From an uncultured Lachnospiraceae bacterium (lineage in GTDB: Bacteria; Bacillota; Clostridia; Lachnospirales; Lachnospiraceae), in the NCBI GenBank assembly GCA_910583965.1, contig CAJUAE010000083.1, forward strand, positions 1 through 16,123: a stretch of 16,123 nt of DNA, written 5' to 3'. A program made the position numbers and the translations under genes. The notes under the pieces are model-generated. The model ran no database searches. It worked only from the letters and a program-made list of their open reading frames with translations, and was not told where the DNA came from. This document shows, piece after piece, positions 6,948 through 13,696 of the stretch (the first letter of the stretch is position 1; each line of letters begins with the position of its first letter).

Positions 6948-6974
6948 ACACAATCAAATCCCCTGCATATATTA
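6948..6974 (+). promoter_or_regulatory. Candidate sporulation (sigma-K-like) promoter of the sleC-like gene
   Basis: AC (6948-6949) is followed after 16 bases by CATATATTA (6966-6974), matching the Bacillus sigma-K consensus AC-N16-CATANNNTA. The -10 part also resembles the sigma-E box CATACANT, but no good sigma-E -35 is seen. The predicted start, around 6981, lies in the loop of the typA terminator hairpin. The motif is short and A+T-rich, so chance is possible; the fit with a spore enzyme raises its value. Confidence 0.4.
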
Positions 6975-6999
6975 TAAAAAACATTTGCAGGGGATTTTT
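6956..6999 (+). terminator. Terminator of typA, overlapping the sleC ribosome binding site
   Basis: AAATCCCCTGCA (6956-6967) pairs perfectly over 12 bases with TGCAGGGGATTT (6986-6997), with an 18-base loop and a T run to 6999. It lies 15 bases after the typA stop. The AGGGG ribosome binding site of the next gene is inside the 3' arm and its ATG begins at 7000, directly after the T run. The same hairpin would therefore block translation of sleC on any read-through transcript. Confidence 0.85.
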
Positions 7000-8262
7000 A
7001 TGTCTCAAATTTTGAAAGCTGAAACACCCGCTTATTCTGGAGATTTAACCATCAGCGTCACGTCGTCGCTGGGCTTTATCCCCATAGATAACGCCACGAT
7101 AACCATCTCTTACTCCGCTGCTCCTGAATCCGTTGTTCAAACGCTCACCACAAACGATTCTGGTCTTACAGACACAATCTCACTTCCTGCTCCAAACCTT
7201 TCCTACAGCACTGAAATCAGTGATGTACAGCCTTACTCAGAATATAATATCTCTGTTACCGCACCCGGTTATGAGCCAGTTTTTATCTCTGGCACAGAGA
7301 TACTTCCCGATGTCACAGCAATACAGCCAGTCACTATGAATCCACTTGAAGTCGAACCTCCAGGGGAAGCAGAAGAAGATATTATTATACCTGATCACAC
7401 ACTCTACGGAGAATATCCTCCTAAAATACCAGAAGATGAAATTAAACCGATGGACGAGAGTGGGGAAATTGTACTAAGCCGTGTTGTAATACCTGAATAT
7501 GTTATTGTGCATGATGGTCTACCACAAGATTCCTCTGCCCCCAATTACTATGTGCGTTATACCGACTACATTAAAAATGTTGTATCGTCTGAAATTTATG
7601 CAACATGGCCAGAGAACACAATTTATGCCAACACCCTGGCGATTATGTCTTTTACTCTAAATCGCGTGTATACAGAGTGGTACCGAAATCAAGGCTACAA
7701 CTTCACCATCACTTCCTCCACCGCTTACGATCAAAAATGGATTCATGGCAGAAATATCTATCAAAATATTAGCCGTATTGTGGACAGTATCTTTTCTAAC
7801 TATTTGTCTCGCCCAGGAGTACGACAGCCAATTTTTACCTCTTACTGCGATGGAAATCGCGTTACCTGCAACGGACTTTCTCAATGGGGTAGCAAATATC
7901 TAGGCGACCAAGGATACACACCAATAGAAATCATTCGTTATTATTATGGAAATGATATGTACATTAATTCCACATCCTATATTTCTGGTGTTCCCTCCTC
8001 CTGGCCAGGCTATGACCTAACGATTGGTTCTTCTGGTCAGAAAGTACTACAGATGCAGCAACAGTTAAATCGCATCGCACAAAATTATCCAGCGATTCCT
8101 CGCATCACCGAAGACGGAATCTTTGGAACAGCCACTGCCAACACAGTTCGTACTTTCCAACGTGTGTTTGGTCTTCCCCCCACTGGAATTGTAGATTACC
8201 CTACTTGGTATAAAATCTCTGAAATATTTGTGGGTGTAACTCGCATCTCAGAACCAGGATAA
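7000..8262 (+). CDS. sleC: SleC-like spore cortex-lytic enzyme
   Basis: This 420-residue protein matches the layout and recalled motifs of clostridial SleC, which breaks down cortex peptidoglycan during germination and is made as a zymogen cut by Csp proteases. An N-terminal beta-rich prodomain (about 10-115, with ATITISYSAAPESV and YSEYNISVTAPGYE) is followed by an acidic, proline-rich linker. The segment VIPEYVIVHDGLP opens the SpoIID-like catalytic domain. Its VVSSEIYATWPENTIYANTL holds the glutamate expected to be catalytic, and FTSYCDGNRVTCNGLSQWG and GYTPIEIIRYYYGNDM follow. A C-terminal peptidoglycan-binding domain covers about 345-410. The length is close to the roughly 420-440 residues of known SleC. 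I chose the ATG at 7000, with AGGGG six bases upstream, over an in-frame TTG at 6985. No Csp protease gene is in the window. A paralogous SpoIID/PG-binding protein of another role is the alternative. Confidence 0.8.
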   Translation: MSQILKAETPAYSGDLTISVTSSLGFIPIDNATITISYSAAPESVVQTLTTNDSGLTDTISLPAPNLSYSTEISDVQPYSEYNISVTAPGYEPVFISGTEILPDVTAIQPVTMNPLEVEPPGEAEEDIIIPDHTLYGEYPPKIPEDEIKPMDESGEIVLSRVVIPEYVIVHDGLPQDSSAPNYYVRYTDYIKNVVSSEIYATWPENTIYANTLAIMSFTLNRVYTEWYRNQGYNFTITSSTAYDQKWIHGRNIYQNISRIVDSIFSNYLSRPGVRQPIFTSYCDGNRVTCNGLSQWGSKYLGDQGYTPIEIIRYYYGNDMYINSTSYISGVPSSWPGYDLTIGSSGQKVLQMQQQLNRIAQNYPAIPRITEDGIFGTATANTVRTFQRVFGLPPTGIVDYPTWYKISEIFVGVTRISEPG

Positions 8263-8276
8263 CCTCAAAAAATATA

Positions 8277-8342
8277 TTGCCATTCACACGAACTCCCATC
8301 TGCCCGCTTTTGCGGGCATACTAATCAGAACGTGTGAAATTT
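8277..8342. terminator. Nested hairpin between convergent sleC and yigZ
   Basis: An outer stem, TTCACACG (8283-8290) with CGTGTGAA (8331-8338), encloses a strong inner stem, TGCCCGC (8301-8307) with GCGGGCA (8312-8318) and a TTTT loop. It sits just between the two convergent stop codons and probably ends both transcripts, although the T runs are weak. The outer arms contain the TTCACAC word shared with the repeats at 3361 and 12662. Confidence 0.6.
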
Positions 8343-8352
8343 CAATTTTACA

Positions 8353-9003
8353 TTATGCAAAATAATACAGACGTTCCAGTTCTTCTATCTTTGCACAGGC
8401 ACTTGTCGCCTCTGCAATTTCTTTGCAAAGGCGGTCATACTCCTCAATTGGTACTATGACCGTCATCTCCACATCAGCCATATAGACACTATCCTTTATC
8501 TCAATGTTTTTACTAGCCAAAATATATTGTATTTTTCCAACCATATTGTAATTCGTCCGAATCTTTAGTTTGACACCAAAATGCTGACGAGCCGTCTCAC
8601 ACTTTTGCAACGCTTCCTTCAACACACTAGAATACGCCCGCACAAGACCACCAGTTCCCAATAAGGTTCCACCAAAGTATCTTGTGACCACAGCAACAAC
8701 ATTTCTAATCCCACTTCCAAGCAATACCTCAAGCATTGGACGCCCCGCTGTACCGCTTGGTTCTCCATCATCACTACTTCTGGTAAGTTGTGCTTTGCTT
8801 CCTATTATAAAAGCAGAACAATTATGTCTGGCATCATAATATTTCTTCTTCATATCTTCTATAAAGGTTATTGCCTCATCTTCACTATTAACAGGACGCA
8901 CTGTTGCTATGAATCTTGATTTTTTTTCTACAAGTTCCGCTTCTGCCCCTTTCGTGAGTAATATAAAATCATCATACGACTGTTCTGTCATCTCTTTTTC
9001 CAT
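8353..9003 (-). CDS. yigZ: YigZ/IMPACT family protein
   Basis: This belongs to the widespread YigZ (UPF0029, IMPACT N-terminal) family, whose biochemical role is unsettled; eukaryotic IMPACT/YIH1 relatives act in translational control. The N-terminal half carries the family blocks EKKSRFIATVRPV, YDARHNCSAFIIG, SSDDGEPSGTAGRPMLEVL, VAVVTRYFGGTLLGTGGLVRAYS and LKEAL. The C-terminal part, from about residue 138, fits the DUF1949 ferredoxin-like domain of bacterial YigZ. I chose the ATG at 9003, giving 216 residues, because GGAGG lies six bases before it; an upstream in-frame start at 9024 would include that site in the coding region. It is a single gene, convergent with sleC and divergent from the PBP gene. 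Confidence 0.93.
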   Translation of the reverse strand: MEKEMTEQSYDDFILLTKGAEAELVEKKSRFIATVRPVNSEDEAITFIEDMKKKYYDARHNCSAFIIGSKAQLTRSSDDGEPSGTAGRPMLEVLLGSGIRNVVAVVTRYFGGTLLGTGGLVRAYSSVLKEALQKCETARQHFGVKLKIRTNYNMVGKIQYILASKNIEIKDSVYMADVEMTVIVPIEEYDRLCKEIAEATSACAKIEELERLYYFA

Positions 9004-9037
9004 ATTCAACCTCCAACCAATCAACTTTTATACTTCT

Positions 9038-9066
9038 ATCATAACTTGTAGTTGTATAAAATGCAA
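9038..9066 (-). promoter_or_regulatory. Probable promoter of yigZ
   Basis: On the minus strand TTGCAT (9066-9061) and TATGAT (9043-9038) are 17 bases apart. The -10 matches the consensus at five of six positions; the -35 is weak. Confidence 0.5.
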
Positions 9067-9434
9067 ATATTCCGCCTAAACTAGTATTTGTATAATTACT
9101 GTTACATAGTCAATGTCAGTAAGTTAAGCCTTTCCTGTTTGAAAATTATAATATAACACTATAAATGATTGCGTTTTCCAGTACAGTTTATTTGTCCAAT
9201 TCCTTAATTTAATGACACTGATTCATAATATAAAAGCTGTTCATAGTAACAGTTCAGGGCGATATGCAAAGTAAAAAATGACCCTATACCAAAATCCTAT
9301 TCTCACAAAATGTACAGTGCTGCGCATTCCCAACCTGTGAAAAACACATTTATATCCATACACTGTAACTTCCACCAAAAACACATAAAAATATAAAGAA
9401 ATAATATAATTCCTATAAACTCTAAAAAAAGTTC
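9067..9434. other. Intergenic spacer without a recognised gene
   Basis: This A+T-rich stretch lies between the divergent yigZ and PBP genes. A small hairpin, CTGTT/AACAG at 9237-9252, and a weak inverted pair, ACAGTG near 9313 and CACTGT near 9360, are visible. I see no credible reading frame with a ribosome binding site. Confidence 0.5.
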
Positions 9435-9463
9435 TTTATTTACGCAAAGGATTTTGTTATAAT
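9435..9463 (+). promoter_or_regulatory. Extended -10 promoter of the PBP gene
   Basis: TATAAT (9458-9463) is preceded by TGT (9455-9457), an extended -10. The -35 region TTTATT (9435-9440) is poor but correctly spaced at 17. The leader is short, followed by the near-ideal Shine-Dalgarno GGAGGTGAT at 9488-9496. Confidence 0.65.
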
Positions 9464-9499
9464 GAGTAGAATGAATTTTAGTTTGACGGAGGTGATTCA

Positions 9500-12169
9500 A
9501 TGAATTATGGGAAAAGAGGCATTTCAAAAGTCCAGAAATCCCTAACTTCAAAATCCATAAAATTCAAAAAAATGTTTCTAGTCTCTGTGCTGAAGCTGAT
9601 ATTAGTTGGTGTTATGTCAACCATGATTGTTGGTATCTGTTTTGGTATTGGTGCCTTCAAAGGAATCTTAAATTCAGCTCCTGATGTAGACCCTGCTGCT
9701 GTTCTTCCACAAGGATTTGCCACAGTTGTGTACGACGCAAAAGGCAATGAGTTGACCAAATTAGTTGCCGCTAATTCAAACAGAAGCTATGAAGAAATCG
9801 ATAAGATTCCTAAATATCTTGCAGACGCTTTCGTCGCAGTTGAAGACGAGCGTTTTTATGAGCATAACGGCATTGATATCAGAGGTATTATACGTGCAGG
9901 TTTTGCAGCATTGCAAAATGGAGAACTCTCGCAAGGTGCTTCTACAATCACTCAGCAAATTATAAAAAATAACGTATTTGATGACTGGGTGAATGAAGAG
10001 ACAATGCAGAAAATTAAACGTAAAATCCAGGAACAATATCTTGCGATCGAACTAGAAAAAAAGATGTCAAAAGAAAAAATACTGGAAATTTACATGAGCA
10101 CCATCAATCTGGGACAAAATACCTTGGGGGTTAAAGCTGCCGCTTTGCGCTATTTTAATAAACAGCCCTATCAGTTAACGCTATCTGAGTGTGCAGTTAT
10201 CGTTGCCACCACATCAAACCCTTCAAAATACAATCCCATATCCCATCCAGAAAACAATGAAACAAGACGTGAAATCGTTCTTGAAAAAATGAAAGACCAG
10301 GGCTATATTACGCAGGCTGAGTACGACGAAGCAATGGCCGATGACGTATACAGTCGTATTTTGGCTGTGAATGAAGAAACTGTGGACAAATCCGTCTATA
10401 CATATTTTGTAGACGAAGTTACCAGACAGGTATTGAACGATTTGATGGAAATCAAAGGATTCAATGAGACACAGGCGCACTGGCTTTTATTCAGTGGTGG
10501 TTTGAGTATTTACACAACGCAGGACCCAGATATCCAGGCAATCTGTGATGAAGTATATGAAAATGAAGAAAACTATCCTGAAACCATTAAATGGTACTTA
10601 AATTATGCTCTCACAATTGAAAAAGCCAACGGCGAAAAAGAAAACCACAGTACCGAGATGTTCAAGGCATTCTATAAACAACAAAATCCTTCCTTTAACC
10701 TGCTATACGCGACAAAAGACGAGGCATATGAAGCAATTGAAGCCTACAAACATGACGTCATGTCAGATGGGGACAAAGTTGATGGAGAACGCATCACACT
10801 CACTCCACAGCCACAGGTATCTATCACTGTAGAAGACCAGTCTACTGGACATATTGTCGCCATTGTAGGTGGACGTGGTACAAAGGAGGCAAGCCGTACC
10901 CTCAACAGAGCCTCCAACACAACAAGACAGCCTGGTTCTACCTTCAAAGTAGTCTCGACCTACGCACCAGCTCTCGACAGTGCAGGTCTAACGCTTGCCG
11001 ATGTACAAAATGATGCACCATTTAATTACAACAGCGGACGCCCTGTGAAAAACTGGTGGGGAAATAATTACAGAGGACTTCTGAGTCTTCGATATGGCAT
11101 TGTACAATCTGCAAATATTGTGGCCGTTAAGACACTTACACAGATTTCTCCACAACTTGGCTTTGACTATCTGCAGAACTTCGGTTTCTCTACACTCGTT
11201 GACAAACGTGTTGAAAAAGATGGTTCTATTGTATCGGATATTGGACAGCCCCTCGCACTTGGCGGAATCACAGACGGTGTTACCAACATGGAATTAAACG
11301 CTGCCTATGCTACTATTGCCAATCAGGGAACTTATGTCAAACCGAAGTTCTATACAAAAATTATTGATCACGATGGTAATGTTATGATTGACAACACCAC
11401 TCCTGAGTCTACGCAGGTGATTAAAGCATCCACTGCATGGCTGCTTACAAGTGCTATGGTTGACGTTGTTACATCTGGTACTGGTGGATCTGTCAATTTT
11501 GGAAATATGGCAATCGCCGGAAAAACAGGTACTACTTCTGATTACAAAGATGTGTGGTTTTCTGGTTATACACCATACTATACTGCTACAACATGGACTG
11601 GTTACGACAATAATGTCAGTATGAAAACTTCAGCCGAAAAGAATTTGTCAAAAACCATGTGGAAAAAAGTCATGTCAAAGATTCATGAAAACTTGGAATA
11701 CAAGTCATTTCCCATGGCGAGTGGTATTGTCACAGCTTCCATCTGTTCCAAATCTGGAAGACTCCCAATTGCAGGAGTATGTAATGGCAGTGTCAAGACA
11801 GAATATTTTGCAGAAGGCTCCGTTCCAACTGAATATTGTGATGTACATTACTTCTCTAATATATGTGGATATTGTGGACTCTCGGCAGCAGAAGAATGTC
11901 CTTTTAAACAGGCATCTGTTATTGAGCAGATACCTGACCGACTTCTGGACAATAATCTTGCCTCATCACTTACAACGCTTCCTGCAGATAAAGGCACAGA
12001 AAACACACAACTTTGTCCACATAATAGTACATTCTTTGCAGCACCAAACGCGCAGGAAGTCCTTCAGCAACAAATATTGGAAATGCAGCTAAGAGCTGCT
12101 GGTATCACACCACCCTCGCCAGAGGCGCCACCTGCGGAACCACAAGCCCCTGCATCTGATACAGACTGA
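9500..12169 (+). CDS. Class A penicillin-binding protein (PBP1a type)
   Basis: This is a bifunctional peptidoglycan synthase of 889 residues: a glycosyltransferase that polymerises lipid II and a transpeptidase that cross-links stem peptides. A basic cytoplasmic start is followed by one membrane anchor at about residues 27-52. The GT51 domain has EDERFYEHNG near 115-124 (catalytic Glu) and GASTITQQIIKN from 146. The transpeptidase domain has the active-site serine in PGSTFK (Ser480, Lys483), SAN at 537-539 and KTGTT from Lys675. After about 745 comes a cysteine-containing tail of a kind common in Firmicutes PBPs (CSKSGRLP, EYFAEGSVPTEYCDVH), here extended by CGYCGLSAAEECPF and ending in a proline/alanine-rich, probably disordered stretch. 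Start: GGAGG seven bases before the ATG. It forms a single-gene unit. Several class A PBPs may exist in the genome, so no symbol is given. Confidence 0.96.
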   Translation: MNYGKRGISKVQKSLTSKSIKFKKMFLVSVLKLILVGVMSTMIVGICFGIGAFKGILNSAPDVDPAAVLPQGFATVVYDAKGNELTKLVAANSNRSYEEIDKIPKYLADAFVAVEDERFYEHNGIDIRGIIRAGFAALQNGELSQGASTITQQIIKNNVFDDWVNEETMQKIKRKIQEQYLAIELEKKMSKEKILEIYMSTINLGQNTLGVKAAALRYFNKQPYQLTLSECAVIVATTSNPSKYNPISHPENNETRREIVLEKMKDQGYITQAEYDEAMADDVYSRILAVNEETVDKSVYTYFVDEVTRQVLNDLMEIKGFNETQAHWLLFSGGLSIYTTQDPDIQAICDEVYENEENYPETIKWYLNYALTIEKANGEKENHSTEMFKAFYKQQNPSFNLLYATKDEAYEAIEAYKHDVMSDGDKVDGERITLTPQPQVSITVEDQSTGHIVAIVGGRGTKEASRTLNRASNTTRQPGSTFKVVSTYAPALDSAGLTLADVQNDAPFNYNSGRPVKNWWGNNYRGLLSLRYGIVQSANIVAVKTLTQISPQLGFDYLQNFGFSTLVDKRVEKDGSIVSDIGQPLALGGITDGVTNMELNAAYATIANQGTYVKPKFYTKIIDHDGNVMIDNTTPESTQVIKASTAWLLTSAMVDVVTSGTGGSVNFGNMAIAGKTGTTSDYKDVWFSGYTPYYTATTWTGYDNNVSMKTSAEKNLSKTMWKKVMSKIHENLEYKSFPMASGIVTASICSKSGRLPIAGVCNGSVKTEYFAEGSVPTEYCDVHYFSNICGYCGLSAAEECPFKQASVIEQIPDRLLDNNLASSLTTLPADKGTENTQLCPHNSTFFAAPNAQEVLQQQILEMQLRAAGITPPSPEAPPAEPQAPASDTD

Positions 12170-12189
12170 CACAAATATTTCTAAAACTA

Positions 12190-12231
12190 TCCCAAGTACA
12201 GGCGTAGCAAAGGCTACGCCGAGTCTTGGGA
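12190..12231 (+). terminator. Strong hairpin downstream of the PBP gene
   Basis: TCCCAAG (12190-12196) pairs with CTTGGGA (12225-12231). After a 4-base internal loop, GGCGTAGC (12201-12208) pairs with GCTACGCC (12213-12220) over a 4-base loop. It begins 21 bases after the PBP stop codon. No T run follows (AAATAATACG), so it may act as an mRNA 3' end stabiliser as well as, or instead of, a terminator. Confidence 0.55.
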
Positions 12232-12424
12232 AATAATACGCTCATAAAATTAGGTAAATCATCCCTACTCTATTCTACTCTACTATTTGCTCAAAAATTC
12301 TCAAACTCTTAGAAGAATCAAAAATATAAGTTACCGTTGACTATATTTTATAAATCGAGTAAGGAAAGTTTACCTTCCCCTACTCACACTTCTGCTGATA
12401 AACTTCACTTGGGTGCCCATATAC
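12232..12424. other. Intergenic spacer with one imperfect hairpin
   Basis: No gene is recognised here. An imperfect stem, GAGTAAGGAAAG against CTTCCCCTACTC (12357-12385), follows a lone TTGACT (about 12337-12342) that has no matching -10. A small RNA cannot be excluded but is not supported. Confidence 0.4.
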
Positions 12425-12475
12425 ATAAAAATAAAGACTTTCTGAGATTATATCTCAAAAAGTCTTTATTTTTAT
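12425..12475. terminator. Bidirectional terminator downstream of tRNA-Thr
   Basis: A long stem with A/T-rich outer pairs has AAAGACTTT (12433-12441) facing AAAGTCTTT (12459-12467), and TGAGA/TCTCA closing a 5-base loop; there is one C/A mismatch. The outer pairs are A runs against T runs, so each strand ends in a T run after the hairpin. On the minus strand it lies 9 bases past the tRNA 3' end. Confidence 0.85.
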
Positions 12476-12484
12476 TAGTTTTAG

Positions 12485-12557
12485 AGCTGCTAACCAGAAT
12501 CGAACTGGTGACCTCAACACTACCAATGTTGCGCACTACCGACTGTGCTATAGCAGC
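12485..12557 (-). tRNA. tRNA-Thr (anticodon GGT)
   Basis: Read on the minus strand, the 73-base gene folds as a full cloverleaf. The acceptor stem is GCTGCTA with TAGCAGC, the D stem GCAC with GTGC, and the anticodon stem CAACA with TGTTG. The anticodon loop is TTGGTAG, giving anticodon GGT, which reads threonine codons ACC and ACU. The T arm is ACCAG-TTCGATT-CTGGT, and the discriminator base is U. The 3' CCA is not encoded (the DNA continues CTAA), so it must be added by the CCA-adding enzyme. A promoter lies upstream at 12594-12622 and a strong terminator downstream, so it is a single-tRNA transcription unit. Confidence 0.96.
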
Positions 12558-12593
12558 TAACTTATAACGGCCTTACCGTTATCACCGGAATCT

Positions 12594-12622
12594 ATGTTAC
12601 CATAATCAGCAAAACATGTCAA
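12594..12622 (-). promoter_or_regulatory. Promoter of tRNA-Thr
   Basis: On the minus strand TTGACA (12622-12617) and TAACAT (12599-12594) are 17 bases apart. The roughly 30-base precursor leader contains a hairpin, TAACGG-TAAGG-CCGTTA, just before the mature 5' end. Confidence 0.75.
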
Positions 12623-12653
12623 TTATATTTTTTAAATTTTATTAGAACGACAA

Positions 12654-12834
12654 AATACAAGGTTACAATTCACACCCACGCCAGTTTTTATCATGTTATA
12701 AGTTATTGAGGTGTGAATTATAACAGATTTTGCACACAAAATGCTAAAAGGCAAGCATTTTGGCGCATGATTCCCACTACTTTGGCGCGGGTGTGAAAAG
12801 TAACAATACAAGTTGTAATTTATACCCACACCAG
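12654..12834. repeat. Cluster of four related inverted and direct repeat units
   Basis: Four copies of a roughly 15-23 base unit with the core AATTCACACC are packed here: plus-strand copies at 12662-12684 and 12812-12834, and minus-strand copies at 12710-12724 and 12784-12804. The first and third match at about 18 of 21 positions as inverted repeats bounding 143 bases. The word AATACAAG lies directly outside both ends of this 143-base block (12654-12661 and 12805-12812). This could be an 8-base target duplication around a small non-coding mobile element, or the start of a longer direct repeat, because similarity goes on into the 12812-12834 copy. No transposase is present. Confidence 0.65.
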
Positions 12835-12852
12835 AGTTCGTATTCATTTAAA

Positions 12853-12881
12853 TTGACAGTGTTTGCAGTCTACTTTATAAT
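12853..12881 (+). promoter_or_regulatory. Perfect consensus promoter of the CpXC-TPR unit
   Basis: TTGACA (12853-12858) and TATAAT (12876-12881) are exactly 17 bases apart. The predicted start near 12888 leaves a leader of about 49 bases, ending in the AAGGAGG site of the CpXC gene. It begins 19 bases after the repeat cluster. Confidence 0.9.
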
Positions 12882-12936
12882 AATAGTATTAAATTCCATA
12901 GAAAACAAACTGTCTCTACTCAAGGAGGTACATACT

Positions 12937-13677
12937 ATGAAGAACCCGCGGGCAACAACCGAATTGACTGTTCAATGCCGCCATTGCAACGAACTATTTG
13001 TCACACAGTGTATCAACTGTTTTGATACACTTCTTTGGCCAAAAGGAAGACAGCTTTTAAACCAAAACCAATTTTTTCATCCAGTTTGTCCCCACTGTCA
13101 TACTTCCACTGAAATTATTTATCCTAGTCGTTATATCGATAGAGAGTTAGGAATTGCTGCTGTACTCATTCCAGATATCGAAAATCAAGATGCAGACGAA
13201 CTCTTTTCCTCTCTAAACTGTTATACGAATTCTCTAGCACTTGACGGAATGGAACATCGAGTAGTTGGTAATTTCTATGCAATGGCAGAGCAGATGCGCA
13301 TCCACAAATATCATCTGAATGACAAAGCGATTCAGTTGATGAAACCTTTTATTATTGGAAACCTTCAATCGAGAGGATTTGAAGTATGGAATGGTTTTTT
13401 CATGGAACGCATCCATCCAGAGAAAGCTGAACAGTTAGACGACACAATCTATTTTTCCACGCAGGAAGATCAATCAAATGCTTACAGTGAAGATATCTAT
13501 CAATTTTACATTTATCTGACAAACGGAGATGTCATTCCGCATGGTATCAATGATACCGCCTACCAAATTTGTATGAATATTCTAGCTGATAAAGATTTGG
13601 TTAAAGATGACGGATTGTTCCATCTCTATGATCTTTCATGGTCAATTGATTTTCACAACAGATTACATCAAAATTAA
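12937..13677 (+). CDS. CpXC-domain protein of unknown function
   Basis: The 246-residue protein starts with a probable zinc-binding module: CRHC at 14-17, CINC at 25-28 and CPHC at 51-54. The spacing and the FHPVCPHCHTSTE segment fit the CpXC domain, a bacterial zinc-ribbon-like domain without an established activity. The rest (about 70-246) is mixed alpha/beta and acidic, with no motif I recognise, no signal peptide and no membrane segment; it should be cytoplasmic. I chose the ATG at 12937 because AAGGAGG lies 8 bases before it; the open frame extends back to 12760 through the repeats and the promoter, which cannot be coding. The TPR gene begins 19 bases downstream on the same strand, so the two are likely co-transcribed from the consensus promoter and may act together. 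Confidence 0.75.
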   Translation: MKNPRATTELTVQCRHCNELFVTQCINCFDTLLWPKGRQLLNQNQFFHPVCPHCHTSTEIIYPSRYIDRELGIAAVLIPDIENQDADELFSSLNCYTNSLALDGMEHRVVGNFYAMAEQMRIHKYHLNDKAIQLMKPFIIGNLQSRGFEVWNGFFMERIHPEKAEQLDDTIYFSTQEDQSNAYSEDIYQFYIYLTNGDVIPHGINDTAYQICMNILADKDLVKDDGLFHLYDLSWSIDFHNRLHQN

Positions 13678-13696
13678 AGAAAGGAAGCAGAAAATA

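Noticed and set aside
6985..6999. TTG start five codons before the chosen sleC ATG
   Set aside because: It lies before the AGGGG ribosome binding site and in the terminator stem-loop; the ATG at 7000 has the correct spacing.
12337..12567. Plus-strand 76-codon open frame across the tRNA region
   Set aside because: Its second half (LLTRIELVTSTLP) is the translated antisense of tRNA-Thr, and the first half crosses the terminator hairpin; no ribosome binding site.
12654..12834. Repeat cluster as a CRISPR array
   Set aside because: Units are in mixed orientation, imperfect and unevenly spaced, with no spacers of constant length and no cas genes.
12632..12847. Minus-strand 71-codon frame with the internal repeat GVGINYNL / GVGVNCNL
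   Set aside because: The protein repeat merely reflects the DNA repeat units R1 and R4; no ribosome binding site and no family resemblance.
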